64,000 nt of DNA from Planctomycetota bacterium (lineage in GTDB: Bacteria; Planctomycetota; Phycisphaerae; Sedimentisphaerales; Anaerohalosphaeraceae): the NCBI GenBank assembly GCA_029552545.1, contig JAKPDO010000051.1, positions 1 to 64,000 of the forward strand, read 5' to 3'. Under the pieces are notes generated by a model. The model did no database searches. It saw nothing but the letters and a program-made list of their open reading frames with translations, and was not told where the DNA came from. Of the stretch, positions 7,609-17,072 are shown piece by piece. The position numbers were made by a program, and so were the translations under genes. Position 1 is the first letter of the stretch. Each line of letters starts with the position of its first letter.

Positions 7609-10125
7609 ATGACCCCTTTATACAAACAGATTTTTTTGACCGGTTTTCTGTTCTTGATGACACTCGGAAACGCACAGACTCTGGAAGAAAAATATCGGCG
7701 GGCTCTGGCAATCGAGCAAATCACAAGCGGCAAAGTCTTCAAAGAGAAGGTTGTGCCGTACTGGTTTGACGGCGGCAGTCAGTTCTGGTACCGCAATGAC
7801 CTGCCGGACGGGCGCAAAGAGTTCATCCGGGTTCATGCCCTCCGCGGCTACCGGCGGGAGGCCTTTGACCATGCCCGTCTGGCGGAGGCCCTTGCGCAGG
7901 TGTCGGGAGGACAGGTGGACCCGCAGCGTCTGCCCTTCGGACAAATCCGTCTTTCGGATGATGACGGTACCCTTGCTTTTTCCGCCTTTGGGAAAACCTG
8001 GAGGTGCGATTTAAATACGTATGTCCTTCAGGAATGCCCGCCGCAGGAGGGGCCGGCGGAAGTGCTCGGGCCCGAGGCGGACATCCGGCCCAGTCAGGAC
8101 AGTCAGGAGGAGACCTTCATTGTCTTCCGAAACCGCACCGACCGGCCCGTCCGGCTTTACTGGGTGGATACCGCCCGCCGCCGGCAGCACTATGCCGACC
8201 TGGCGCCCGGTCAGGAGCATCGCCAGCATACCTATGTCGGCCATGTCTGGCTGGCTGTCGACCCGAACGACCGTCCGCTGGCCGTCTTTATCGCCCAGTC
8301 CGATGAAGCCCTTGCCGAAATCACCCCCGACCTGCTGGCCGAGCCCAAAGTCCGTGACAGCCGCCGGTCTCAGCCGTCGCCCCTGCGCTCCCCGGACGGC
8401 AAATATCGCATTGTCGTTCGCGACCACAATCTTTTCCTGCAGGAAGCCGAAACCGGCACCGAAACACCGCTGACTGCGGACGGCACGGCGGAACACTTCT
8501 ACACCCGGCAGGTCTATTGGTCGCCCGACAGCCGCTGGCTGGCCGCCGTCCGGACCCGCAAGGGCTTTGACCGCAAAATTCACCTGATTGAATCCTCTCC
8601 CGAAGACCAGCTCCAGCCCAAACTGCACACCCTCTCCTATGCCAAACCCGGCGATGAAATCGACCGCGACAGTCCCTGTCTGTTCGACATCGAATCCCGA
8701 AAACAAATCCCAATTTCCGATGCGCTCTTTTCCAATCCCTGGTCCCTCACGGACTTCTGCTGGCAGCCCGACTCCAAACGCTTTCTGTTCTGCTACAATC
8801 AGCGGGGCCATCAGATCCTGCGGGTTTTGGCCGTCCGCGCCGAAGACGGGCAAGTGCAGACCGTCATCGAAGAAACCAGTCCGACCTTTATCGATTACGC
8901 CGGCAAATACTTCTTCCGCTATCTGGAGGCGACCCAGGAAATCATCTGGATGTCCGAGCGGGACGGCTGGAATCATCTCTATCTGTATGATGCTGCCGAA
9001 GGCCGTCTGAAAAATCAGATTACAAAGGGTCCCTGGGTCGTCCGGCGTGTCGTCGAAGTGGATGTTGAAAAGCGGCAGATTTGGCTGGAAGCCGGCGGCG
9101 TCCGCCCCGAGCAGGACCCGTATTATGTTCACGTCTGCCGCGTCAATTTTGACGGAACCGGTTTTGAGATTCTCACGGAAGGCGACGGGACCCACGAGGT
9201 CGAGTTTTCGCCCGACCGCCGTTTCTTTCTGGACCGCTGGTCGCGCGTCGATTTGCCCCCGATTACCGACCTGCGCAGTGCGGCGGACGGACGGCTCATC
9301 TGCCGGCTGGAGGAGGCCGACTGGTCGGCTCTGCTGGAAACCGGCTGGAAGCCGCCCATTCGCTTCGCCGCCAAAGGCCGCGACGGGCAGACCGATATCT
9401 ACGGCATCCTCATCCTGCCGTCCGCCTTTGACCCGAATGAAAAATATCCTGTCCTGGAGGAAATCTACGCAGGTCCGCAGGGGGCCTTTGTGCCCAAGGC
9501 CTTCGGCCGGCAGACCCGCCAGCGGCAGCTGGCCGAACTGGGGTTCGTGGTTGTCCAGATTGACGGGATGGGCACATCGTACCGCTCCAAGGCCTTTCAC
9601 GATGTCTGCTGGAAAAATCTGGGCGACAGCGGTTTTCCGGACCGCATCGCCTGGATGAAGGCCGCCGCCGAAAAATATCCGTTCCTCGACCTGACCCGCG
9701 TGGGCATCTACGGCGGCTCAGCCGGCGGGCAAAGTGCGCTGCGGGCCCTGCTGGCGCACGGAGATTTTTACAAAGCCGCCGCCGCCGACTGCGGCTGTCA
9801 CGACAACCGGATGGACAAAATCTGGTGGAATGAGTTGTGGATGGGCTGGCCGGTCGGCCCGCATTATGAGGAACAGTCCAACGTCACCAACGCACACAAA
9901 CTGACGGGCAGGCTCCTGCTGACCGTCGGCGAGCTGGACCGCAATGTGGACCCGGCCTCGACGATGCAGGTGGTCAACGCCCTCATCAAGGCCGACAAGG
10001 ATTTCGAGCTGCTCGTCATCCCCGGCGGGGGCCACGGAGCCGGAGAAACCCCCTACGCCAGACGAAAACGAATGGATTTCTTCGTCCGACACCTGCTCGG
10101 CATCGACCCGCCTGCGCGAAATTAA
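7609..10125 (+). CDS. Exported prolyl oligopeptidase-family (S9, DPP IV-like) peptidase
   Basis: 838 aa with an N-terminal signal peptide (hydrophobic stretch ending at GNAQ, ~22). Residues ~80-560 form the beta-propeller of the DPP IV N-terminal domain (for example YWSPDSRWLAAVR and MSERDGWNHLYLYD). The C-terminal alpha/beta hydrolase has the nucleophile in YGGSAGGQS (S704), Asp in VGELDRNVD (D777) and His in GGGHGAGE (H809). It should cleave dipeptides or short peptides, often after Pro or Ala, in the periplasm or outside. The glutamate motif of true DPP IV was not located, so substrate specificity is open. Confidence 0.92.
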   Translation: MTPLYKQIFLTGFLFLMTLGNAQTLEEKYRRALAIEQITSGKVFKEKVVPYWFDGGSQFWYRNDLPDGRKEFIRVHALRGYRREAFDHARLAEALAQVSGGQVDPQRLPFGQIRLSDDDGTLAFSAFGKTWRCDLNTYVLQECPPQEGPAEVLGPEADIRPSQDSQEETFIVFRNRTDRPVRLYWVDTARRRQHYADLAPGQEHRQHTYVGHVWLAVDPNDRPLAVFIAQSDEALAEITPDLLAEPKVRDSRRSQPSPLRSPDGKYRIVVRDHNLFLQEAETGTETPLTADGTAEHFYTRQVYWSPDSRWLAAVRTRKGFDRKIHLIESSPEDQLQPKLHTLSYAKPGDEIDRDSPCLFDIESRKQIPISDALFSNPWSLTDFCWQPDSKRFLFCYNQRGHQILRVLAVRAEDGQVQTVIEETSPTFIDYAGKYFFRYLEATQEIIWMSERDGWNHLYLYDAAEGRLKNQITKGPWVVRRVVEVDVEKRQIWLEAGGVRPEQDPYYVHVCRVNFDGTGFEILTEGDGTHEVEFSPDRRFFLDRWSRVDLPPITDLRSAADGRLICRLEEADWSALLETGWKPPIRFAAKGRDGQTDIYGILILPSAFDPNEKYPVLEEIYAGPQGAFVPKAFGRQTRQRQLAELGFVVVQIDGMGTSYRSKAFHDVCWKNLGDSGFPDRIAWMKAAAEKYPFLDLTRVGIYGGSAGGQSALRALLAHGDFYKAAAADCGCHDNRMDKIWWNELWMGWPVGPHYEEQSNVTNAHKLTGRLLLTVGELDRNVDPASTMQVVNALIKADKDFELLVIPGGGHGAGETPYARRKRMDFFVRHLLGIDPPARN

Positions 10126-10193
10126 AGCAGGGGTTTTGATACGAAGGCCTTCCCTGAGCGGTGCTTTCAAAATATCCATTCCAGGTTTTGCTC

Positions 10194-10222
10194 TTGTTCC
10201 TGTCTGTCTGGAAAGGTACAAT
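10194..10222 (+). promoter_or_regulatory. Sigma-70-type promoter for the rhomboid gene
   Basis: TTGTTC (10194-10199), exactly 17 bases, TACAAT (10217-10222). The start is predicted near 10229, 45 bases before the ATG. Confidence 0.55.
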
Positions 10223-10273
10223 GCCGGTTTAGGAAAGTGAATCGAAGAATTCTGAAATCGGAATCGTAAACCC

Positions 10274-11479
10274 ATGCTGCTTCCAATAGGCACGAGCGTG
10301 CGGCCGCGGCAGACGCCGTATGCCAATTATCTGCTGATCGGTCTGAACATTTTCTTCTATCTGCTTTCGATGCATTTGGTGATGGATCCCCGCAGCGGGG
10401 CGCGGTATTTTGACCTTCGGCCGTGGGCATACAACTTTATGCTCTGGCCGGAGCGTCCGCAAATCTGGCAGTTTGTGACCTATTCGTTTCTCCACGCCGG
10501 CGGGCAGATGTACATCCTCCATTTGTTCGGGAATATGTATTTTCTGTATCTGTTCGGCAACAGCGTCAATGAGAAGCTGGGCAATGTTGCTTATGTATGC
10601 CTGTATCTCGGTGGGGCGGTGTTTGCGGGACTCGGACACGCTCTGCTGCATACCAATCCGGTCCTCGGCGCCAGCGGGGCGGTGGCGGCGGTCACGGGCG
10701 CGTACCTGGTTCTCTTCCCGAACACCCTGATTACCGTACTGTACTGGATGTTTTTCATCGGGACGGCGGAGTTTCGCGCGCTGTATTTTATCGTCTTCAA
10801 AATGATTGTCTGGGACAATATCATCGAGCCGAAGCTGTCCGCGTCCGCTGTGGCCTATGATGCTCACCTGGCGGGTTATCTGTTTGGGATTGCGGCGGTG
10901 ATGGGGCTGCTGGCTCTGCGGCTGGCGGACGGGGACCATCAGGACCTCTGGTCGATGCTGCGGCAGTGGAACCGCCGGCGCCGGTTTCGCGATCTGGCGG
11001 CGGCCGGGTACGATGCCTTCGGTCCTTCGGGGCCTGTTCGAACGGTACCGACCGTTGCAGGAGAACAGACACAACTGGGGGAGGAATCGCGGAATCCTTT
11101 CATTCAGCAGCTGCGGGAGGAGATTGCCGAACTGCTGCGGCGGCACGATGCGGCGGACGCGGCCGAGGTCTATCTAAAACTGCTCGACGCCGACCCGACG
11201 CAGGTTCTCGGCCGGCAGAACCAGCTCGACGTGGCCAATCAGCTGATGGCGTCCGGACGCTGGGCGCCGGCGGCCAGCGCCTATGAAAAATATCTGAAGC
11301 ACTATGGGGGGTTTGAACACAGCGAACAGGTGCATCTGATGCTCGGGCTTCTGTACGGCCGATACCTCAGCGAGCCGCGCCTGGCCGTCAGCCACCTGCG
11401 GGCGGCCCTCGAACACTTAACCGACCCCAACCAGGTCAAACTCTGCCAAGATGAACTGGCCCGCCTGGGCGTTCTGTAA
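10274..11479 (+). CDS. Rhomboid-family intramembrane serine protease with C-terminal repeat tail
   Basis: 401 aa. The first ~230 residues are a six-helix rhomboid core with catalytic GASG (S134) and the helix-6 histidine in DAHLAGY (H198). HLFGNMYFLYLFG is the typical helix-2 segment. Residues ~290-401 are soluble and helical and look like TPR-type repeats (PASAYEKYLKHYGG, HLMLGLLYGRYL). They could recruit substrates or partners. Rhomboids cut transmembrane helices of substrate proteins; the substrate here is unknown. The GH43 gene begins 36 bases downstream and could share the transcript. Confidence 0.9.
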   Translation: MLLPIGTSVRPRQTPYANYLLIGLNIFFYLLSMHLVMDPRSGARYFDLRPWAYNFMLWPERPQIWQFVTYSFLHAGGQMYILHLFGNMYFLYLFGNSVNEKLGNVAYVCLYLGGAVFAGLGHALLHTNPVLGASGAVAAVTGAYLVLFPNTLITVLYWMFFIGTAEFRALYFIVFKMIVWDNIIEPKLSASAVAYDAHLAGYLFGIAAVMGLLALRLADGDHQDLWSMLRQWNRRRRFRDLAAAGYDAFGPSGPVRTVPTVAGEQTQLGEESRNPFIQQLREEIAELLRRHDAADAAEVYLKLLDADPTQVLGRQNQLDVANQLMASGRWAPAASAYEKYLKHYGGFEHSEQVHLMLGLLYGRYLSEPRLAVSHLRAALEHLTDPNQVKLCQDELARLGVL

Positions 11480-11515
11480 GAAGACAAAGAATACACACAA
11501 GGGAGTCATTCGAAG

Positions 11516-13330
11516 ATGAAAGACAAACGACTTGCCGCCGTTTTTGTCTGGCTGTTTTCAGCGGTCTGCGGATTCTGTTCGCAGGATTCGGAAACGATGT
11601 ATCTGTTTACCTCCTTCCGCGGCGACGGGGACGGGCTGCATCTGGCCGTCAGCGAAAACGGGCTGGAATGGACCGAAATTGAAGGCGTCTTTGTTCAGCC
11701 GACGGTCGGCAGCGGCCTGCTGCGCGACCCGCATATCCTCCGCGGTCCGGATGGTACCTTCCATCTGGTCTGGACGACGGGCTGGCACGACAAAGGCATC
11801 GGATATGCCCGCTCGCAAGACCTGAAGACCTGGACGCCGCCGCGCTGGCTGCCCCTGATGGAAAACACACCCGGTACACGCAACTGCTGGGCCCCGGAGA
11901 CTTTCTATGATGCCAAACGCGGCGAGTTCCTGATTGTCTGGTCCTCCGATGTGGAAGGCCGCTTTCCGGAAACCGTTTCCCCCGACCGGATGAACAACCG
12001 CACTTATTATGTGACAACAAAAGATTTCCAGACCTTCTCCGAACCGAAAATCCTCTTTGACCCGGGGTTTGACCATATCGACGCCACGCTGCTCGAACAC
12101 CAAGGGCGGTATGTCCTGACGGTCAAGGAAGGAGATATGCAGCAGAAGGGAATCTGGGGGCCGATTCATCAGGCGGTCGCCGATGACCCGCGCGGGCCGT
12201 ACAAACGGCTCGAAAAGCCCGTTCTGACGGCCCGAGCCGAAGGCCCGACGCTCTGCCGCATCGGCGATGCGTATGTGATGTACATCGATTATTACGTCCA
12301 CGGGCGCTATGGAGCACTGCAGACGAAGGATTTTCAGACCTGGACGGACATCAGCGAACGGATGAAACCGGTGCGCGGCCAGCGGCACGGGACGGTCCTG
12401 CCCATCCCCCGGGCGCTGGGGCAGGCCCTGCTGGCCGTTCGGCTTCCGCTGCCGCCGCCGCCCGTCCTGCCGGGCTATCACGCCGACCCGCACATTGCCG
12501 TCTTCAACGGCCGATACTACCTGTATCCCACGACAGACGGCACGGAGGGCTGGGCGGCAACGTCCTTCAGTTGCATGTCCTCCGAAGACCTGGTTCACTG
12601 GCAAAACCACGGCGTCATCCTGCGGCTGGGTGTGGATGTCCGTTGGGCCGAGCGGAATGCCTGGGCGCCGGCGATTGCCTTCAAAAACGGGAAATACTAT
12701 TTCTACATCTCCGCCGCCCAGAATATCGGCGTAGTGACAGCCGACCGACCGGAAGGCCCCTACACCGACCCGCTGGGAAAACCGCTGGTGCCCAAGGGCA
12801 AATACCGCGGACAGGCCATCGACCCGATGGTTTTCATCGATGACGACGGGGCGGCCTATCTGTACTGGGGACAGGGGCAGTGCTACGCCGTCAAACTCAA
12901 TGAGGATATGATTTCGTTTGAGGAATCGGCGGTGCAGCGAATCACCCCGCCCAACTACAACGAAGGCCCCTTTGTCATCAAACGCAAGGGCATTTATTAC
13001 TTGATGTGGTCGGAATATGACACCCGCGACCCGCGCTACAGCGTCGCCTACGGGACCTCCGATTCTCCGCTGGGGCCGTTCAAAAAGGCCGCCGAAAATC
13101 CGATTCTGCAGGGCAGGGACCTGGTCAAAGGCGCCGGACACCACTCCGTCGTCCAGGTGCCGGGCAAGGACGAATGGTATATCGCCTACCACCGGTTTGC
13201 GATTCCCGACGGCAGCGGCTACAAGCGCGAAACCTGCATCTCGCCGATGCGGTTTAACCCCGACGGCACCATCCAAAAAGTCGATGTGTACGAAGGCGTC
13301 CGCCCGGTAAGAACTCGGCTGCAGGATTAG
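11516..13330 (+). CDS. Exported protein with two tandem GH43-type five-blade propellers
   Basis: 604 aa with a signal peptide (~residues 1-21). The N-terminal propeller (~25-315) has the GH43-like acidic set: LLRDPHIL (D71), FDHIDATLL (D186/D189) and AEGPTLCRIG (E242). The C-terminal propeller (~318-600) is a clearer GH43 domain: HADPHIAVF (base D324), IDPMVF (pKa-modulating D436) and NEGPFVIKRKG (acid E483). GH43 enzymes are inverting arabinofuranosidases or xylosidases. The N-terminal half resembles the more distant DUF/GH43-like group, so it may have a different specificity. The two halves are joined by a Pro-rich linker (LPLPPPPVLPG). The stop codon overlaps the convergent cupin gene by 4 bases. 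Confidence 0.88.
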   Translation: MKDKRLAAVFVWLFSAVCGFCSQDSETMYLFTSFRGDGDGLHLAVSENGLEWTEIEGVFVQPTVGSGLLRDPHILRGPDGTFHLVWTTGWHDKGIGYARSQDLKTWTPPRWLPLMENTPGTRNCWAPETFYDAKRGEFLIVWSSDVEGRFPETVSPDRMNNRTYYVTTKDFQTFSEPKILFDPGFDHIDATLLEHQGRYVLTVKEGDMQQKGIWGPIHQAVADDPRGPYKRLEKPVLTARAEGPTLCRIGDAYVMYIDYYVHGRYGALQTKDFQTWTDISERMKPVRGQRHGTVLPIPRALGQALLAVRLPLPPPPVLPGYHADPHIAVFNGRYYLYPTTDGTEGWAATSFSCMSSEDLVHWQNHGVILRLGVDVRWAERNAWAPAIAFKNGKYYFYISAAQNIGVVTADRPEGPYTDPLGKPLVPKGKYRGQAIDPMVFIDDDGAAYLYWGQGQCYAVKLNEDMISFEESAVQRITPPNYNEGPFVIKRKGIYYLMWSEYDTRDPRYSVAYGTSDSPLGPFKKAAENPILQGRDLVKGAGHHSVVQVPGKDEWYIAYHRFAIPDGSGYKRETCISPMRFNPDGTIQKVDVYEGVRPVRTRLQD

Positions 13331-13608
13331 TCAAAATCGTAGTGCTTGCGCACGGGCGCGGTCACCTTCCAGATGCATTTGAGCCCTTCAGGGAAGACGA
13401 CATAATCCCCCGGGCCGAAGGAAACCGAACGCCCGCTGTCCGGGTTGTCCGTGACCGTCACTTTGCCTTCGAGAATCAGGCACTTTTCCGTCTGCGTGTA
13501 TTCCCATTCAAACTCGCTGACCGGACAGGACCAGGTCGGCCAGGTTTTGCACGTTTTGGCTTCTTCGGCGGTCGGCTTTCGAACAATCACATCCTTGACC
13601 GTAGGCAT
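13327..13608 (-). CDS. Small cupin-domain protein
   Basis: 93 aa and a single cupin fold: EYTQTEKCLILEGKVTVTD is the first cupin motif and FGPGDYVVFPEG the second. The Trp-rich start (KTWPTWSCPVSEFEWEY) is typical of the Cupin_3/DUF861 group. It may bind a metal and a sugar acid or act as a small isomerase or regulator; no specific reaction can be assigned. AGGAGAGG stands 7 bases before the ATG. It follows the rhamnosidase on the same strand after 11 bases, so it is probably in one operon and linked to sugar metabolism. Confidence 0.85.
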   Translation of the reverse strand: MPTVKDVIVRKPTAEEAKTCKTWPTWSCPVSEFEWEYTQTEKCLILEGKVTVTDNPDSGRSVSFGPGDYVVFPEGLKCIWKVTAPVRKHYDFD

Positions 13609-13619
13609 AACAACCTCTC

Positions 13620-16600
13620 CTATGGCTTATAAGGTTCCACAGTAAACTGATACCGTCCGGACGGCACGGAAAGCGTCAGCCGTCCGTCCTGCAGTCCGAG
13701 TATCCGAATGCATTCGTCCTGATGCAGGCTTCGCCCGCTTTCGCGAACCTGCTCGGCTTTTCGAGCAGGCAGAGAAACCTCCGCCGTTGTATTGGCGGGG
13801 ATCTGCACATCCAGCACAAACCGATCTCCTTCGACAGACCAGTTTGAAACGATGCGTCCGCGCACGGATTCATACGTTGTTTTGGCCCAGGTGAGTTTGC
13901 CGCCGGGCTGCGGGGCAATCCGAATGATGCCGAATCCGGGCTCCAGCGGCTGGATGCCGCCGACCTGCTCAAAGAGCCACTGCCCGACCGCCCCGAATGA
14001 ATAATGTGCAAACGAATTCATCCCGGGGTCGGCAAAGCCCTCTTCGGGCGTCCAGCCGTTCCACCGCTCCCAAATCGATGTCGCCCCCTGACGAATGGAG
14101 AACCCCCACGACGGGAACGTCTCGTTGTGGAGCAGCTGGTAAGCAAGGTCGTTGCGGCCGATTTGGGCCAGGGCCAGCATCAGGTCTTTGGTGCCGACAA
14201 AGCCGGTGGACAGATGCCCGTTTCGCTCCTGAATCCGCCGAACCAGATGGGCGGCGGCGCGTTCCCTCTGCCGGGGCGTCAGCAGGTCATAAACAATCGC
14301 CAGAACATACGCCGTCTGCGAGTCGCCTTCGATGCGTCCGTCGGGCTTGACATACGCCTTCTGGAAGGCCCGGCAGATTTTTTCCGTCAGCTCCCGATAG
14401 GTGCGGGCATCCTCCGGCCGTTCCAGAACCTCCGCCATCTGCGACAGCAGCCGGCTGGCGTTAGCAAAATAAGCCATATAGATCACTTCATTGGGCGTCG
14501 GGTCATCAATATGAAGCCAGTCGCCGAAACAATGGAACTGTTTGGGCGGCAGAAGGTCTTCCGTGGATCGGTTTTTGGTAAACTCCACAAACCGCTTCAT
14601 CGCCTCATAGTGCGTTTCGAGAATCCGCCGGTCGCCGTACATCCGCCAAATCGTCCACGGACAGATGACGCCTGCATCCGCCCAGGCCGGCCCGCCGTCG
14701 GCCCCTCCGCTTCGAATCGGCGGGGCGTAGCGAGGAAACGGGCCGTCCTGACGCTGCGCATCCGTTAAATCGGTCAGCCATTTGGTAAAGAAGGCCTGCA
14801 CATCATTGTTATAGCAAGCGGTCTGGATATAGACCTGCGCATCGCCCGTCCAGCCCAGCCGCTCATCCCGCTGCGGACAATCCGTCGGGATATCGATAAA
14901 GTTCATTCGCTGGGTCCAGGTGATATTTGAATAAAGCCGGTTGACCATCGGGTCGGAGCATTCAAACCGGCCGGCAACCGGTGTATCGCTGCTGAAAGCA
15001 AGCCCCGTGACGGCATCCAGGCCCGGCCGATAGTCCAGGCCGGTGATTTCGACATACTGAAAGCCGTGGAACGTAAACATCGGCTGCCAGATTTCCTCGC
15101 CTGTGCCCTCGCAGATGTACACATCCTCTGCGGCGGCGGTGCGGAGATTGATGGTATAAACGGTTCCGTTTGGATTGAGCCGCTCACCGTGGCGAATCTC
15201 GATGCGCTGACCGGGTTTGCCTTTGACCTTCAGCCGCACCACACCGGCAAAGTTCTGCCCCATATCAAACACATAGATGCCCTTGGCCGGCTCACTGACG
15301 GAAACGGGTTTTATTTCCGCAATTATCTTCACCGGTTCCGAGACCGCCGCCTGAACAAGGGGCTCAACCGGCTGTCCGCCGACACTGACCGGCTGCCAGC
15401 TGCGCTCGTCGAAATCCGGTTCGGCCCAGCCGGGCATCCGGCGCCGCGCATCATACCCTTCACCCGCAAGCAAATCCGCATAGAAAAGCGGACCCGTGGC
15501 GCCCTTCCAATCGGGGCCGGAGGCAATCACCTGACGCGTGCCGTCCTTGTAGTCAATCACCAGCTGGAGTTTCAGACGCGGCTGCGTGCCGTAGTGGTGG
15601 CGGTTCATTCCCCAGCCGACATAGCCCGCATACCAGCCGTCGGCCAGAACCGCCCCCAGCGCATTTGCATCTTTGCGAAGGTGTTCCGTCACATCGTAGG
15701 TGCGGTAATAAATCCGTTTTCGGTAATCCGTCCAGCCGGGGGACAGAAAGTCCGAACTGATGCGCTGCCCGTTCAGATAGAGCTGATAAATCCCAAGGGC
15801 CGTCGCATACAGACGGGCCTTCTCCACAGGTTTGGACTCCATAGAAAAGCGGTGCCGCAGATACCGGGCCGGCGGAAGCGTGCGCACCTGCACGCGGCTC
15901 TCCTGCCACGGGGCATCGCCGAACGTCCCGACGACGGCCGCCGCCGACCAGCCGGAATCATCCGTCAACGGCTTTTGCCAGTTGTCAACCGACTCTTTGG
16001 TTACTTTCCAGCTGTCATCGCTCACAAACTCCAGCACCTGCCCGTCCACCGTTTCGATGCGGACCGCCGCCAGAAAACCGGCCGGATTGCGCTCCTGCCC
16101 GCCGTTGGACGCCGAGACGGCCAAGACATTCCGCCCCGTCTGCAGATAATCCCGAATCGTAATCTCATAAACGGTGCGGTGATCCCCGAAAGAGCGGAGA
16201 ATGTGTCCGTTCAGAAAGGCCTGAAACGAATCGTCCGCCGTCATCCAGGCTGTCGCGGACTTGACCGCCCATCCGTCAGGCAGGTCAAACGTTTTGCGCA
16301 AAAAACACCGTCCGGGCTCCGTCCCGCCGGCGGCCCCGGCGTCCGACCAAATCCAGCGGGCCTTCTGAATCACCGCCGGCGCCGGCTGGGGCTCCGTCTG
16401 CATATCCAGACCAATCCATTGAGCCGACCAGTCCGTCGGCTCCAGCAGGCCCATCGTCCAGCGGGCCGGCCGGCTCCAGTCCGAAACGCGTCCGTCTTTA
16501 TCCCACACCCGAACGCGCCACCAGCAGTCCATCCCGCTTTCGAGTTTCCTGCCCGCATAGACGATTCCGAACGTTTGAGAGCTCTCCACCCGGCCGCTGT

Positions 16601-16868
16601 CCCACAGGTCCGCCCGCCCGTCTTTCAGCAGGTGCAGTTTGGAAGCGGCCTGAATCTGATAGGCGGTCTGAACCTGTCCGCGCTGCTCAGAAAGCAGAGT
16701 CCACGAAAGCCGCGGGCCAAGCACATCGATTCCCAGCGGGTCGATTCGGCTCTCGCAGCGCAGACACGCCGGAGAAAGGCCGTCGGACGTCTGGGTTCTC
16801 TGAGAAGTTCGGCTGCAGGAAAGGACAAAAAGAAAGGATATTCCTAACAAAACGACGGTTTTTTTCAT
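13620..16868 (-). CDS. Alpha-L-rhamnosidase (GH78), lipoprotein
   Basis: 1082 aa. The N-terminus is a lipoprotein signal with lipobox FVLSC (C18), so the enzyme is probably membrane-anchored. Fibronectin-like and carbohydrate-binding beta domains follow (WWRVRVWDKDG, TDWSAQWIG, AYVGWGMNRHHYG). The (alpha/alpha)6 barrel carries DCPQRDERLGWTGDAQ with the general acid E669 and TSIWERWNGW with the general base E934. GH78 enzymes release terminal alpha-L-rhamnose from pectic side chains and glycosides with inversion. This fits the two PL11 lyases at 57-61 kb. The cupin gene lies immediately downstream. Confidence 0.95.
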   Translation of the reverse strand: MKKTVVLLGISFLFVLSCSRTSQRTQTSDGLSPACLRCESRIDPLGIDVLGPRLSWTLLSEQRGQVQTAYQIQAASKLHLLKDGRADLWDSGRVESSQTFGIVYAGRKLESGMDCWWRVRVWDKDGRVSDWSRPARWTMGLLEPTDWSAQWIGLDMQTEPQPAPAVIQKARWIWSDAGAAGGTEPGRCFLRKTFDLPDGWAVKSATAWMTADDSFQAFLNGHILRSFGDHRTVYEITIRDYLQTGRNVLAVSASNGGQERNPAGFLAAVRIETVDGQVLEFVSDDSWKVTKESVDNWQKPLTDDSGWSAAAVVGTFGDAPWQESRVQVRTLPPARYLRHRFSMESKPVEKARLYATALGIYQLYLNGQRISSDFLSPGWTDYRKRIYYRTYDVTEHLRKDANALGAVLADGWYAGYVGWGMNRHHYGTQPRLKLQLVIDYKDGTRQVIASGPDWKGATGPLFYADLLAGEGYDARRRMPGWAEPDFDERSWQPVSVGGQPVEPLVQAAVSEPVKIIAEIKPVSVSEPAKGIYVFDMGQNFAGVVRLKVKGKPGQRIEIRHGERLNPNGTVYTINLRTAAAEDVYICEGTGEEIWQPMFTFHGFQYVEITGLDYRPGLDAVTGLAFSSDTPVAGRFECSDPMVNRLYSNITWTQRMNFIDIPTDCPQRDERLGWTGDAQVYIQTACYNNDVQAFFTKWLTDLTDAQRQDGPFPRYAPPIRSGGADGGPAWADAGVICPWTIWRMYGDRRILETHYEAMKRFVEFTKNRSTEDLLPPKQFHCFGDWLHIDDPTPNEVIYMAYFANASRLLSQMAEVLERPEDARTYRELTEKICRAFQKAYVKPDGRIEGDSQTAYVLAIVYDLLTPRQRERAAAHLVRRIQERNGHLSTGFVGTKDLMLALAQIGRNDLAYQLLHNETFPSWGFSIRQGATSIWERWNGWTPEEGFADPGMNSFAHYSFGAVGQWLFEQVGGIQPLEPGFGIIRIAPQPGGKLTWAKTTYESVRGRIVSNWSVEGDRFVLDVQIPANTTAEVSLPARKAEQVRESGRSLHQDECIRILGLQDGRLTLSVPSGRYQFTVEPYKP

Positions 16869-16921
16869 GATTTTTCCCTTCCGAAAAGGATTCTCAGGCG
16901 AGAAGATGTCTTTGATGGGAT

Positions 16922-16951
16922 TTCATAGCACAGACATCTGTTTTTTGTCAA
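16922..16951 (-). promoter_or_regulatory. Promoter of the rhamnosidase gene with palindrome in the spacer
   Basis: Minus strand TTGACA (16951-16946), 18-base spacer, TATGAA (16927-16922). Start near 16915. The spacer contains ACAGACATCTGT (16930-16941), with 5-bp inverted arms around 2 bases, a possible repressor operator. Confidence 0.5.
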
Positions 16952-17011
16952 TCAGAAAGAGGAGAAAAAATAAGACATACTCTATATATTTTTCGCACAG
17001 AACCCAATAGA

Positions 17012-17027
17012 TGTGATAAATATCACA
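17012..17027. promoter_or_regulatory. CRP/FNR-family binding site
   Basis: TGTGATAAATATCACA fits the TGTGA-N6-TCACA consensus of CRP-type regulators without a mismatch. Its centre is about 60 bases before the predicted start of the hydrogenase operon, the classic class I activator position. It also lies ~104 bases upstream of the divergent rhamnosidase start. Confidence 0.6.
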
Positions 17028-17043
17028 TAAAATAAATTGTCTA

Positions 17044-17072
17044 TTGAAATAATTATTCTATATTTGTATAAT
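17044..17072 (+). promoter_or_regulatory. Near-consensus sigma-70 promoter of the hydrogenase operon
   Basis: TTGAAA (17044-17049), exactly 17 bases, perfect TATAAT (17067-17072). The start is predicted near 17079, 39 bases before the first ATG. TTGTGAA directly after the -10 resembles half of a Rex operator. Confidence 0.65.

Noticed and set aside
11558-13276. 572-codon open frame antisense to the tandem GH43 gene
   Set aside because: Mirror frame of a well-supported glycoside hydrolase; no domain, signal or ribosome site. The same reasoning excludes the long frames at 8011-9600, 15066-16847, 17259-18920, 29920-31524, 39421-41112, 42197-44257, 57070-59301 and 61705-63369.
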